Shown here: positions 26,464 through 34,694 of the stretch, piece by piece
How the letters are laid out: each line of letters begins with the position of its first letter
Numbering within the stretch: the first letter of the stretch is position 1
Source of the DNA: Microbacterium sp. STN6
GTDB taxonomy: Bacteria > Actinomycetota > Actinomycetes > Actinomycetales > Microbacteriaceae
Direction: 5' to 3'
DNA length: 64,000 nt
Assembly (NCBI RefSeq): GCF_026410545.1
Contig: NZ_JAPMIT010000003.1
Location: forward strand, 558,001 to 622,000
The notes under the pieces: model-generated
Database searches by the model: none
Told to the model about the DNA's origin: nothing
What the model saw: only the letters and a program-made list of their open reading frames with translations
Position numbers and translations under genes: made by a program

Positions 26464-27573
26464 GTGAGCGAATCCACCTCCTCCTACCGCGAAGCAGGCG
26501 TCGACACGGCGGCGGGTGACCTCGCCGTCGAGCTCATGAAGGCCGCCGTGTCGCGCACGCACGGCCCCGAGGTTCTCGGCGGCGTCGGCGGTTTCGCCGG
26601 CCTCTTCGACGCGCGTGCGCTGAAGGAGTTCGACGCCCCGCTTCTCGCCACGTCGACGGATGGCGTCGGCACCAAGGTGGCCATCGCCCAGGCGCTCGAC
26701 CGTCACGACACCATCGGGCAGGACCTCGTCGGCATGGTCGTCGACGACATCGTCGTTCTCGGCGCGCGCCCCCTCTTCATGACCGACTACATCGCGTGCG
26801 GCAAGGTCGTGCCCGAGCGCATCGCCGCCATCGTCGAGGGCATCGCCCGGGCGTGCGCGGCCACGGGAACGGCGCTCGTCGGGGGCGAGACCGCCGAGCA
26901 TCCTGGGCTTCTCGGCGTCGACGACTACGACGTCGCCGGCGCCGCCGTCGGCGTGGTCGAGGCCGACGCGGTGCTCGGCGCCGACCGTGTGCGCGACGGC
27001 GACGTGGTGCTCGCCCTCGAATCCTCCGGGTTGCACTCCAACGGCTTCTCGCTCGTGCGGCACATTCTCGCGGCGCGTGGCATCGCGTTCACCGACACGA
27101 TCGCCGAGTTCGGCGGCGTCGTCGGCGATGCGCTGCTCGAGCCGACCCGGCTGTATACGCGGCCGCTGCTTGACCTTCTGGGCGACGCCCGGCTGGGCGC
27201 ATCCGTTCACGCGCTCAGTCACGTGACGGGCGGCGGCATCGCGGCCAACCTCGCGCGCGTGCTGCCCCGCGGCTCCTGGGTCGAGGTCGACCGCTCCACG
27301 TGGTCGCCGTCGCCGGTGTTCCGCACGCTCGGCGAGCTTGCCGGCACGAGCCTCGAGAGCGCCGAGGGCACCTGGAATCTGGGCGTGGGGTTCTTCGCCG
27401 TCATCTCAGCGGATGCCGCAGCCGATGTCACCGCCCAGCTGGCCTCATCCGGGGTTCCCGCCTGGCAGGCCGGCACCGTCTCGACGGCAGCGCGCGACCT
27501 CGACGGCTTCGAACAGGGCGCCAAGGGAGTGGATGGCGGCGCGGTGCGCCTCGTGGGCTCCTACCGCGACTGA
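26464..27573 (+). CDS. purM: Phosphoribosylformylglycinamidine cyclo-ligase PurM
   Basis: A 369-residue AIR synthetase that closes the imidazole ring of FGAM using ATP. The N-terminal GGFAGLFD and STDGVGTK segments, DDIVVLGARPLFMTDY and the GGETAEHPG loop are typical. GTG 26464 is the conserved start. It follows purF by 30 bases. Confidence 0.97.
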   Translation: MSESTSSYREAGVDTAAGDLAVELMKAAVSRTHGPEVLGGVGGFAGLFDARALKEFDAPLLATSTDGVGTKVAIAQALDRHDTIGQDLVGMVVDDIVVLGARPLFMTDYIACGKVVPERIAAIVEGIARACAATGTALVGGETAEHPGLLGVDDYDVAGAAVGVVEADAVLGADRVRDGDVVLALESSGLHSNGFSLVRHILAARGIAFTDTIAEFGGVVGDALLEPTRLYTRPLLDLLGDARLGASVHALSHVTGGGIAANLARVLPRGSWVEVDRSTWSPSPVFRTLGELAGTSLESAEGTWNLGVGFFAVISADAAADVTAQLASSGVPAWQAGTVSTAARDLDGFEQGAKGVDGGAVRLVGSYRD

Positions 27574-27682
27574 CGCGCGCTTTCCCTCGCTCGCTGCTGT
27601 CCCCAGCGGCAGCTGCCGGCCGCGTTGCGCATAACTCCGGCACATTGAAACGGGCGTGCACGCGCGGCGCCGCGTCAGGCAC

Positions 27683-27696
27683 GTGACGAATGTCAC
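27683..27696. promoter_or_regulatory. Palindrome upstream of the ABC exporter/two-component cluster
   Basis: GTGAC-GAAT-GTCAC is a perfect dyad 58 bases before the start of the ATPase gene, preceded by GTCAGGCAC and followed by GTCAGGAC. Dyads of this size, with GTCA half sites, suit NarL/DesR-type response regulators, and one is encoded at the end of this cluster (30709). Autoregulation is inferred. The rest of 27574-27754 shows nothing else. Confidence 0.5.
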
Positions 27697-27754
27697 GGCC
27701 AAGTCAGGACACTCGCCCTGAGAACGGGTTCGGCCGCGCCGCGAGACTGGGAGC

Positions 27755-28729
27755 GTGAATGAGAACCCTGCCATCCAACTGAAGAACCTGAGCAAAAGGT
27801 TCGGCTCGCTAACGGCCGTCGACGGTGTCGACCTGACAATCGCCCCCGGAGAGGTCGTCGCCCTGCTCGGCCCCAACGGCGCCGGCAAGTCAACCACCAT
27901 CGACCTGGCGCTCGGGCTCGCCAACCCCACGACCGGAACCGCAAGCCTCTTCGGCGACGACCCGCGAACAGCCATCGTTGAGGGCCGCGTCGGCGCCATG
28001 CTGCAGGGCGGCGCGCTGATGCCCACGATGACGGTGGCCCAGTCGGTCGCCCTCGTCGCGAGCGTGCACCGGCATCCGCTCAGCGTTGCCGAGGCGCTGG
28101 AACGCGCTCGCTGCACCGAGATCGCCAAGCAGAAGGTGTCGAAGCTGTCGGGCGGCCAGATGCAGCGGGCGCGCTTCGCCGTGGCCGTCGTCTCGAACCC
28201 AGACCTGCTCATTCTCGACGAGCCCACCGCCGCCATGGATGTGGAGGCGCGCCGCCTCTTCTGGCAGTCCATGCAGGAGTTCACCGCCGCCGGCCGCACC
28301 GTCGTCTTCGCCACGCACTACCTCGACGAGGCCGACACCTACGCCGACCGCATCGTGATGCTCGCCGCCGGCCGCGTCGTCGCAGACGGCACCCCGGCCG
28401 AGGTGAAGGCGGTCGTCTCCGGCCGCCGCATCCGTGTCACATTCGATCGAACGTGGGATGCGGCCCTCGCCGCCGCGCTCGAGAACATGCCCGGAGTGCG
28501 CTCCGTCGAGGCCCGCGGCAGCCAGGCCACGATCGTCACCGACGACTCGGATGCCACGCTGCGCAGCCTGCTCGTCGCGTACGACGACGCGCACGACATC
28601 GAGGTCACCGCCCACACCATGGACGACGCGTTCCTCGCGCTCACCTCGAAGAGCACGAGCAGCACCACGAGCAGCAGAACCAGCAACGCCACCCCCGCCA
28701 CCACCCCCGCGAACGGAGTCCGCGCATGA
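27755..28729 (+). CDS. ABC transporter ATP-binding protein (drug/lipid exporter type)
   Basis: A 324-residue ATPase. Walker A is GPNGAGKST near residue 43, the Q-loop LQGG follows, the signature is LSGGQMQRARFA near residue 137, Walker B is LLILDEPTAAMD near residue 155 and the H-loop is ATHYLDEAD. The last 110 residues are a C-terminal extension ending in a Ser/Thr-rich tail. The start is GTG 27755, with GGGAG upstream. It forms an export system with the permease that follows, whose ATG overlaps this stop (ATGA). Confidence 0.93.
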   Translation: MNENPAIQLKNLSKRFGSLTAVDGVDLTIAPGEVVALLGPNGAGKSTTIDLALGLANPTTGTASLFGDDPRTAIVEGRVGAMLQGGALMPTMTVAQSVALVASVHRHPLSVAEALERARCTEIAKQKVSKLSGGQMQRARFAVAVVSNPDLLILDEPTAAMDVEARRLFWQSMQEFTAAGRTVVFATHYLDEADTYADRIVMLAAGRVVADGTPAEVKAVVSGRRIRVTFDRTWDAALAAALENMPGVRSVEARGSQATIVTDDSDATLRSLLVAYDDAHDIEVTAHTMDDAFLALTSKSTSSTTSSRTSNATPATTPANGVRA

Positions 28730-29469
28730 GCATCGCCTATATTCGCCTCGAATCATTCCGGCAGCTGAAGAACGCGCGCCTGCTGATCTTCTCGCTCGCG
28801 GTACCGCTCGTCATGCTCTTCGCGTTCGGCGGCTCGTTCGGAGGCTCGGGTCAGATCGACCAGACCACTCACCTTCCCTGGATCGTCGTCACGACGCTGC
28901 AGATGGCCGCGTACGGCGCCATGATCGCGGCGCTGTCGCAGTCGTTCAACATCGTCACGGAACGCTCGATCGGCTGGAACCGCCAGCTGCGCATCACGCC
29001 GCTCTCGGGCACCGGCTACCTCATTTCCAAGGTGGTGACGGCCATGGCGCTGGCGATCTTCTCGATCCTCGTGGTCGTGGCCGTCTCGGTGCTCTCGTTC
29101 CACCCGCACCTCACCGTCGGGGCGTGGGCGGCGGCCATCGTCGGCATCTGGCTTGGGGTGATTCCGTTCGCCCTCATCGGCATTCTCATCGGCCAGTTCG
29201 CGAAGCCCGAATACGCGCAGCCGCTCTTCATGGTCTGCTTCATGGGCCTGTCGCTGCTCGGCGGCCTGTGGGTGCCGTTGCAGATCTTCCCGCAGTGGGT
29301 CTCGAACGTCGCGCAGGTCGTGCCGTCGTACTGGCTCAACCGGCTTGGGCAGATGGGCGCGCGGCTCGACGGCGACTGGCTGACGCCAGCCATCGTGCTC
29401 GTGGCCTGGGCGGTCGCCTTCGGCGCGTTCATCATCTGGCGGTATCGCCGGGATGCCGCGCGCAGCTGA
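28726..29469 (+). CDS. ABC-2 type transporter permease
   Basis: A 247-residue membrane protein with six hydrophobic segments (about residues 20-38, 53-75, 95-125, 133-158, 163-185 and 215-238) and the ABC-2 pattern, including GLSLLGGLWVPLQIFPQWV before the last helix. It pairs with the ATPase it overlaps. The exported substrate is unknown; related exporters next to DesK-like kinases often remove antibiotics or lipids. Confidence 0.9.
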   Translation: MSIAYIRLESFRQLKNARLLIFSLAVPLVMLFAFGGSFGGSGQIDQTTHLPWIVVTTLQMAAYGAMIAALSQSFNIVTERSIGWNRQLRITPLSGTGYLISKVVTAMALAIFSILVVVAVSVLSFHPHLTVGAWAAAIVGIWLGVIPFALIGILIGQFAKPEYAQPLFMVCFMGLSLLGGLWVPLQIFPQWVSNVAQVVPSYWLNRLGQMGARLDGDWLTPAIVLVAWAVAFGAFIIWRYRRDAARS

Positions 29470-29500
29470 GCGTGGGCCCGGTGCCCATAACCTTGACTAC

Positions 29501-30706
29501 GTGACAGCACCGGCCTCGCGAACACTCGGCAAGCGGATGCGCCGCATCCCGCAGCGCATGCGTAACGAGGGCGCGCGCAAGTGGTACCTCGGCTCCGTCT
29601 GGGGGCTCGTCTACCTGGCCATCCCCATCGGAATCGTGTGGGCGAACTCGACGTCAGTCGGCGTCGCGGTGCTTACAACGGCCCTGCTCGCGGCCATCGG
29701 CGTCGTCTACTTCTTCCTGCCGCCGTTGCTCTGGGGGCAGGGCTGGCGGTTCGCGCTCGTCGCGCTCGCCGCGTTCATGGCGTTCACGTGCCTCGCGTTC
29801 CCGCTCATGGGCGATGACGCGGTCTGGCTGTGGGTGTACGTGCCGATCATGGCCAGCATGAGCTGGCAGCCGCGGGGCCTCACGGTCGGCTCCCTCGTGT
29901 TCGTGGTCGGTCTGCAGATGCTCGTGGTCTGGGTGCAGGGCGACCTGGCCGAGAACTGGTATTCGGCGGCCGTCACCGCCTCGATCGGCGTCATGATGTA
30001 CGCGTTCTCGCAGCAGATCCAGGCCATCTACAAGCTCAAAGCCGCGCAGAGCGAGATCGCGCGCCTCGCGGTGGTCGATGAGCGGGCCCGGTTCTCGCGC
30101 GACATGCACGATGTGCTTGGGCACTCGCTCACGGTCGTCACGGTCAAGTCGGAGCTCGCGAGGCGGCTGGTCTCGCTTGACCCGGCGCGGGCCGAGGGCG
30201 AACTCGAAGACATCGAGCGGATGACGCGGGCCGCTCTCGCCGACCTGAGATCCGCCGTCGCGGGTTACCGCGAGATGAGCCTGCCCACCGAGCTCGCGGC
30301 GGCGCAGGCGGCCCTGACGGCAGCGGACATCGTGCCCCACCTGCCCACGCACACGGATGCCGTCTCGGCAGAGCTGCGCGAGCTGTTCGCGTGGGTGCTG
30401 CGGGAGAGCGTCACGAACGTCATCCGGCACTCGGGTGCGAAGAACTGCTGGATCGCTCTCGAGCCGCGGGCCATCGTGATCGGCGACGACGGGCGAGGGG
30501 GCGAGCGCTTCGCCGGCGGTGTTGCCTGCGAGGAGGCGGCCGGCGAGGCGGGCGACGATGAGCGTGCCGGCCGTGGCGCGCCGGGCGATGGCGTCGTCGG
30601 CAGCGGTCTTCGCGGTCTCGCGGTGCGCGCGAAGAAGGCCGGCGCCATATTGACCGTGACACCGAGTGAAGACGGCGGCGTGCTCGTCACCGCGAGAGGG
30701 GCATAG
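29501..30706 (+). CDS. Sensor histidine kinase, DesK/NarL-partner type (HisKA_3)
   Basis: A 401-residue kinase. Five to six membrane helices fill residues 30-170 with very short loops, so it probably senses the membrane itself or a ligand in it. The HisKA_3 domain follows, with the phosphorylated His203 in RDMHDVLGHSL, then a HATPase domain (VLRESVTNVIRHSGA with the N-box Asn, and GDDGRGG). An Ala/Gly/Glu-rich insert of about 30 residues lies after GDDGRGG, within the ATP-lid region, which is unusual. GTG 29501 is preferred: TAACCT is 7 bases upstream and no ribosome binding site is present, suggesting its own leaderless promoter. Confidence 0.9.
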   Translation: MTAPASRTLGKRMRRIPQRMRNEGARKWYLGSVWGLVYLAIPIGIVWANSTSVGVAVLTTALLAAIGVVYFFLPPLLWGQGWRFALVALAAFMAFTCLAFPLMGDDAVWLWVYVPIMASMSWQPRGLTVGSLVFVVGLQMLVVWVQGDLAENWYSAAVTASIGVMMYAFSQQIQAIYKLKAAQSEIARLAVVDERARFSRDMHDVLGHSLTVVTVKSELARRLVSLDPARAEGELEDIERMTRAALADLRSAVAGYREMSLPTELAAAQAALTAADIVPHLPTHTDAVSAELRELFAWVLRESVTNVIRHSGAKNCWIALEPRAIVIGDDGRGGERFAGGVACEEAAGEAGDDERAGRGAPGDGVVGSGLRGLAVRAKKAGAILTVTPSEDGGVLVTARGA

Positions 30707-30708
30707 AC

Positions 30709-31356
30709 GTGGGGGAGACGATCCGGCTGTTGCTCGCCGACGACCAGGCGCTCGTGCGCGGGGCGCTCGCCGCACTGCTCGATCTCGAGAGCGATCTCGA
30801 GGTCGTGGCGCAGGTGGGGCGCGGCGACGAGGTGCTGGCCGCGGTCGAGGCGACGCATGCCGACGTGGCGCTGCTCGACGTGGAGATGCCGGGGCTGGAC
30901 GGGCTCAGCGTGGCGCGTGAGTTGAGCCTGCGGCATCCGTCGTGCAGGTCTCTGATTGTGACCACCTTCGGGCGCCCGGGCTACCTGCGCCGTGCCATGG
31001 AGGCGGGGGCGAGCGGGTTCGTCGTGAAGGACACGCCGGCCGGCCAGCTCGCCGACGCCGTGCGGCGGGTCGCGTCGGGGCTGCGCGTGGTCGACCCGGC
31101 GCTTGCCGCGGAGTCGCTCGCGTCGGGCACGTCACCGCTCACGCAGCGCGAGACCGAGGTGTTGAGGGTGGCGCAGGAGGGCGGTACCGTCACGCAGATC
31201 GCGGCGCAGGAGGGCGGTACCGTCACGCAGATCGCGGCGCGGCTGCACCTCTCGGAGGGAACGGTGCGCAACCACCTGTCGAGCGCGATCGGCAAGACCG
31301 GAGCACGCAACAGATCGGATGCCGCGGCGATCGCCGCGCAGCAGGGCTGGCTGTAG
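30709..31356 (+). CDS. Response regulator, NarL/LuxR family, with an internal duplication in its HTH
   Basis: A 215-residue partner of the kinase two bases upstream. The receiver domain has the acidic pair Asp11-Asp12, phospho-acceptor Asp57 and the KDT Lys near residue 106. The LuxR-type HTH starts at LTQRETEVLRVA (residue 142). Residues 155-165 (AQEGGTVTQIA) are repeated exactly at 166-176, encoded by an exact 33-bp duplication, inserting 11 residues between the first HTH helix and the recognition helix (LSEGTVRNHLSS). This may abolish or change DNA binding. The reading frame is intact. GAGAGGGG before GTG 30709 lies inside the kinase gene. The stop TAG abuts the convergent DUF3073 stop. 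Confidence 0.9.
   Translation: MGETIRLLLADDQALVRGALAALLDLESDLEVVAQVGRGDEVLAAVEATHADVALLDVEMPGLDGLSVARELSLRHPSCRSLIVTTFGRPGYLRRAMEAGASGFVVKDTPAGQLADAVRRVASGLRVVDPALAAESLASGTSPLTQRETEVLRVAQEGGTVTQIAAQEGGTVTQIAARLHLSEGTVRNHLSSAIGKTGARNRSDAAAIAAQQGWL
31171..31236 (+). repeat. Perfect 33-bp tandem duplication within the response regulator gene
   Basis: Bases 31171-31203 and 31204-31236 are identical, starting GCGCAGGAGGGCGGTACCG and ending CAGATCGCG. The identity at all third positions shows that the duplication is recent, or kept in exchange between copies by slippage. Confidence 0.95.
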
Positions 31357-31551
31357 CTACGCCCGCTTGTCGTGGGGCGTGTACTCGTCGCCGGCCTCGG
31401 CTTCGTACTCCGCCCACTGTGCATACTGGTCGTCGCTGTGGGCGTGCCCCGTCAGTTCGCGCTCAAGAGCGTCGTAGTTGACGTCAGGGCTGTAAGACTT
31501 CAGCTCACGCGCGATCTTGGTGTGCTTTGCTTTCTGACGGCCGCGCCCCAT
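31357..31551 (-). CDS. DUF3073 protein
   Basis: A 64-residue basic-to-acidic small protein beginning MGRGRQKAKHTKIARELKSY, the hallmark of DUF3073, found almost only in Actinobacteria and usually next to purM. The function is unknown. The N-terminus is Lys/Arg-rich and could bind nucleic acid. ATG 31551 with GAGGGGG upstream is the family start. TAAACT on the minus strand (31634-31639) is a candidate -10. In this genome an ABC exporter and two-component cluster separates it from purM. Confidence 0.9.
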   Translation of the reverse strand: MGRGRQKAKHTKIARELKSYSPDVNYDALERELTGHAHSDDQYAQWAEYEAEAGDEYTPHDKRA

Positions 31552-31713
31552 GCGTGACCCCCTCACGATGCCAGGCCGGGCTGGCGATGAGCGGCCCGGC
31601 ATTCCGAACAGGAACTAAAGAAGACTAACCGCTAGTTTAGCATGTGGGGCCCGGGCGGCCCCTGTGCGTCCATGCAGCCGAGCAGGATGGAATCAGGTGT
31701 GGCTTCGAACGCG

Positions 31714-32772
31714 ATGAGCACCCAGGTGGTCGTCGTCGGCGCCGGTCAGGCTGGCCTCGCGGTCGCCTATTATCTGAGGCGGTTCGAGCTCACGCCCGGC
31801 GCCGATTTCATCGTTTACGACCGCGGCCCGAGCACGGGCGGGGCGTGGCAGTTTCGCTGGAACGCACTGAAGCTCGGCAGTGCCCACAGGGTCCACGATC
31901 TGCCCGGCATGGCCGAGCTCGGCATCAGCTTCGAGACCGCCGACCACGCCCGCCCGGCGAAGGAGGTCGTGGCCGAGTACTACCGGCGCTATGAGCAGCA
32001 CTACGGTCTCGAGGTGCACCGGCCCGTCGAGGTGGCCTCGGTGTTCAATCGCGGGGCCGACCTCGTCGTGGCGCACAGCGAAGGCGAGACGGCCACGCGC
32101 ATCCTCGTCAATGCCACCGGAACCTGGGGGTCGCCGTTCATCCCCTATTACCCCGGGATGCGCGAGTTCCGCGGCCGCCATGTGCACACGAGCGGCTACG
32201 TCTCGGCAGAGGAATTCGCGGGGCAGCGCGTCGTGGTGGTCGGTGGTGGCACGTCGGCCATCGGGTTCCTGCTCGAGCTGGAGCAGAGCGCTGCCGAGAT
32301 CGTGTGGGCAACGCGGCGGCCGGTCGACTTCCGTGACGAGCCCGAGCTGACGCTGGAGGGCGGCGTCGCGGCGGTGGCAATGCAGGACGCGGCGGCGAGG
32401 GCGGGCCTCGCCCTGCCCAGCATCGTGAGCGGCACGGGTGTTCCCCGCACCCGCCGCAACGTGGCTGGCATCGAGCGCGGCATCCTCGTCGAGCGCCCCA
32501 TGTTCACGAGCATCGAAGCGGATGGCGTCCGCTTCGATGACGGCACGTTCTTCGCCGCCGACGCGATCATCTGGGCCACCGGCTTCCGGCCAGAGCTCCG
32601 GCACCTCGCGCCGCTGAAGCTGCGCGAGAAGGAGGGCGGGCTCACGGTGCAGTCGGGCGCGGCCTGGCACGACCCGCGCATCTTCCTCGCGGGCTACGGG
32701 CCGCAGGCGAGCACGATCGGGGCGAACCGGGCCGGGCGCATGATCGCTCGCCAGATCATGGCGCAGCTCTGA
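31714..32772 (+). CDS. Flavin-containing monooxygenase-like FAD/NAD(P)-binding protein
   Basis: A 352-residue flavoprotein. The FAD motif GAGQAGLAVAYYLRR begins near residue 8, the second (NADPH) Rossmann motif GGGTSAIG is near residue 175, and the ATGF motif (IWATGFRPE) is near residue 290. The substrate is unknown; this compact type is often annotated as putative flavoprotein involved in K+ transport or as a monooxygenase. The start is uncertain: ATG 31714 leads directly into the Rossmann strand, while ATG 31687 and 31642 are in frame upstream. TAGTTT at 31633-31638 is a possible -10. The 3' gap contains a family C repeat. Confidence 0.85.
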   Translation: MSTQVVVVGAGQAGLAVAYYLRRFELTPGADFIVYDRGPSTGGAWQFRWNALKLGSAHRVHDLPGMAELGISFETADHARPAKEVVAEYYRRYEQHYGLEVHRPVEVASVFNRGADLVVAHSEGETATRILVNATGTWGSPFIPYYPGMREFRGRHVHTSGYVSAEEFAGQRVVVVGGGTSAIGFLLELEQSAAEIVWATRRPVDFRDEPELTLEGGVAAVAMQDAAARAGLALPSIVSGTGVPRTRRNVAGIERGILVERPMFTSIEADGVRFDDGTFFAADAIIWATGFRPELRHLAPLKLREKEGGLTVQSGAAWHDPRIFLAGYGPQASTIGANRAGRMIARQIMAQL

Positions 32773-32821
32773 CGGCCTGCGGGTGGTCGGCGCAGTCAGG
32801 CGCGAGTCGCGTTTACGCGCC

Positions 32822-32887
32822 GAGATCGACTGTTCGCGACGAACTCGCGTGTTCCACCGGCATGTCTCGTCGCGAACACGCTATCTC
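32822..32887. repeat. Intergenic inverted repeat, family C, copy 1
   Basis: Arms at 32822-32842 and 32867-32887 share GAGAT and TGTTCGCGACGA with a few mismatches between. The core between them contains GTGTTCCACCGG. It sits between two convergent genes and runs over the stop codon of the glycerophosphodiesterase gene (32881-32883). A second copy at 40632-40705 has the same design and position. Confidence 0.82.
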
Positions 32888-33876
32888 AGCACGGAACGGG
32901 CGAGGTCCGGATGGTCGGCGAACACCGCGTCGACGCCGAGCCCAGCGATCTGCCGCCACTCCTCGCGCCACGCCCCGAAGCGTGCGGGGTCGGTGCCGCG
33001 CCGGTAGCGTTCGCTCAGGTAGCGGTTCTCGGGACGAAGAGTCCAGCAGTAGACCTGGAGGCCCGCGTCGCGGGCCTCCACGACCAGCGGGGCCGCGCAA
33101 GCGGTGCCGGCCGTGCCGCCGGAGCGGTCTGAAACGGTTGTGCCATCGCCGCTCGCGAGCAGCACCGACTTGTGCACGCTGATCGCATCCACCTGCCCGC
33201 GGAGCGCGTTCAATTCCGTCGGCCGCGCGGCCGCGTCCGGGCCCGCACCGTCGCCGCTCTCGTCCTCCTCGAACAACAGCACGAGCGGCCCGGGCACACC
33301 GCGCTCACGAACCTCGCGCAGCACATCGACATCGACGGTCTCCGTCGCCAGCTGATCACCTCGTGCCGACCAGCCGGCGTTCGCGACGTCTCTGGCATAC
33401 AGTTCGGCGAGCGGAAGGCCGATCGACTCGAAGTATGCCGGGTGCTTCAACTCGGCCACGATCCCGTCGTGACCGCCGTGTTCCGCATTCAGCTCGTCGA
33501 CGAGAGTGAAGAGCTGCGGAAGGCACAGCAGAGGGAACCGATCGTCGAAGACGGCGTTCTCTGGCCGAATTTCCGGCCGCCGCTCCCGCGCTCGCAGGGT
33601 GCACAACTCGTCCCACGTGAAGTCCTCGGTGAACCAGCCGCTCACGCGTGCCCCGTCAATGGTCTTCGTCGTGCGGCGCGTTTCGAACTCGGGATGCTGC
33701 GCAACATCCGTCGTGCCGGAAAGCTCGTTCTCGTGCCGGATCACGAGCACGCCGTCACGGGAGGCGACGAGGTCGGGTTCCACCGCATCCGCTCCGAGCG
33801 AGAACGCGAGACGATACGCCTGAGCGGTGTGCTCCGGCCGATAGCCGCTCGCGCCGCGATGGCCGATGATCCTCAT
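32881..33876 (-). CDS. Glycerophosphodiester phosphodiesterase family protein
   Basis: A 331-residue GDPD TIM-barrel protein, which would cut glycerophosphodiesters to glycerol-3-phosphate and an alcohol. The catalytic and metal residues are visible: HRG and PEHT near residues 6-16, EPDLVASRDGVLVIRHE near 32-48, and the ELKHP strand in the middle. There is no signal peptide, so it acts in the cytoplasm on imported substrate. Its ATG overlaps the stop of the upstream permease gene (ATGA), so it is the last cistron of the binding protein-permease operon. A role in general phospholipid turnover is possible, but the coupling argues for a transported substrate. Confidence 0.9.
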   Translation of the reverse strand: MRIIGHRGASGYRPEHTAQAYRLAFSLGADAVEPDLVASRDGVLVIRHENELSGTTDVAQHPEFETRRTTKTIDGARVSGWFTEDFTWDELCTLRARERRPEIRPENAVFDDRFPLLCLPQLFTLVDELNAEHGGHDGIVAELKHPAYFESIGLPLAELYARDVANAGWSARGDQLATETVDVDVLREVRERGVPGPLVLLFEEDESGDGAGPDAAARPTELNALRGQVDAISVHKSVLLASGDGTTVSDRSGGTAGTACAAPLVVEARDAGLQVYCWTLRPENRYLSERYRRGTDPARFGAWREEWRQIAGLGVDAVFADHPDLARSVLR

Positions 33877-34694
33877 TCCTTGATGGCCCCCGCGAGCATG
33901 CCACGAATGAAGTACCGCTGCAGGAACGCGTACAGGATGATGAGCGGCAACGCGACGATGGTCGCGGCGGCCGACAGCAGCGCATACTGCGTGACGAACT
34001 GGCTCTGGAAGAAGCTGAGGGCGAGAGGCGCTGTGCGGAACTGCTCGCTGGTGATCATGACGAGGGAGAGAAGGAAGTCGTTCCAGGTCCACATGAACGT
34101 CAGCATGACCATCGTGATGATCGCGGGGCGCGCGGTCGGCACCAGGATGCGCCACAGGAGCGTTGATTCGCGGGCGCCGTCGAGGCGTGCCGCCTCGATC
34201 AGCCCATTCGGTACGGCGGCGAAGAACGTTCGCATCCAGAACACGCCGAAGGCGACGCTCTGGGCGATCTGCGGCAGAATGAGCGCCGCGTACGTATCCG
34301 TCAGTTCGATGCCGCGCATCTCGTAGTAGAGCGGGATGATGTAGGTCTCGAGCGGCACGAAGAGGCCGATGATCAGAAGGTAGAAGAGCACCTGACTGCC
34401 CGCGAAACGCATGCGGGCGAAGGCGAACCCGGCGAGGATCGACAGCACCGATGCGATCGCAACCGTGGTCAGCGTCACGATGATGCTCGAGAGCATGTAC
34501 TGCGAGAAGTGCCCCTGGTTCCACGCGGTGACGAAGTTCCCGAAGTCGAGGCGCGACGGAATCGTGAACGTCGCCGAAGCCTGATCGGTCGGGGTCAGCG
34601 CCGTGAGCACCACGCCGACGATCGGCGTCAGGGAGAGCAGCGCGAAGAAGCCCAGGATGACGTAGTTGAGGATTGCCTCGCGGCGCGTGATCAT
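33873..34694 (-). CDS. Carbohydrate ABC transporter permease (MalG type)
   Basis: A 273-residue inner-membrane permease with six helices and the EAA loop EAARLDGARESTLLWRILVPTARPA for docking the ATPase. It partners with the MalF-type protein encoded just upstream. ATG 34694 overlaps the end of that gene. No ATPase gene is in the cluster; a shared MsiK-like ATPase elsewhere is likely, as is usual for actinobacterial sugar importers. Confidence 0.93.
   Translation of the reverse strand: MITRREAILNYVILGFFALLSLTPIVGVVLTALTPTDQASATFTIPSRLDFGNFVTAWNQGHFSQYMLSSIIVTLTTVAIASVLSILAGFAFARMRFAGSQVLFYLLIIGLFVPLETYIIPLYYEMRGIELTDTYAALILPQIAQSVAFGVFWMRTFFAAVPNGLIEAARLDGARESTLLWRILVPTARPAIITMVMLTFMWTWNDFLLSLVMITSEQFRTAPLALSFFQSQFVTQYALLSAAATIVALPLIILYAFLQRYFIRGMLAGAIKE

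Noticed and set aside
30523-30603. Gly/Glu/Asp-rich insert in the kinase ATPase domain as a frameshift
   Set aside because: The frame continues smoothly into the final VTPSEDGGVLVTARG strand and third-position GC is maintained, so it is an insert rather than a sequencing frameshift.
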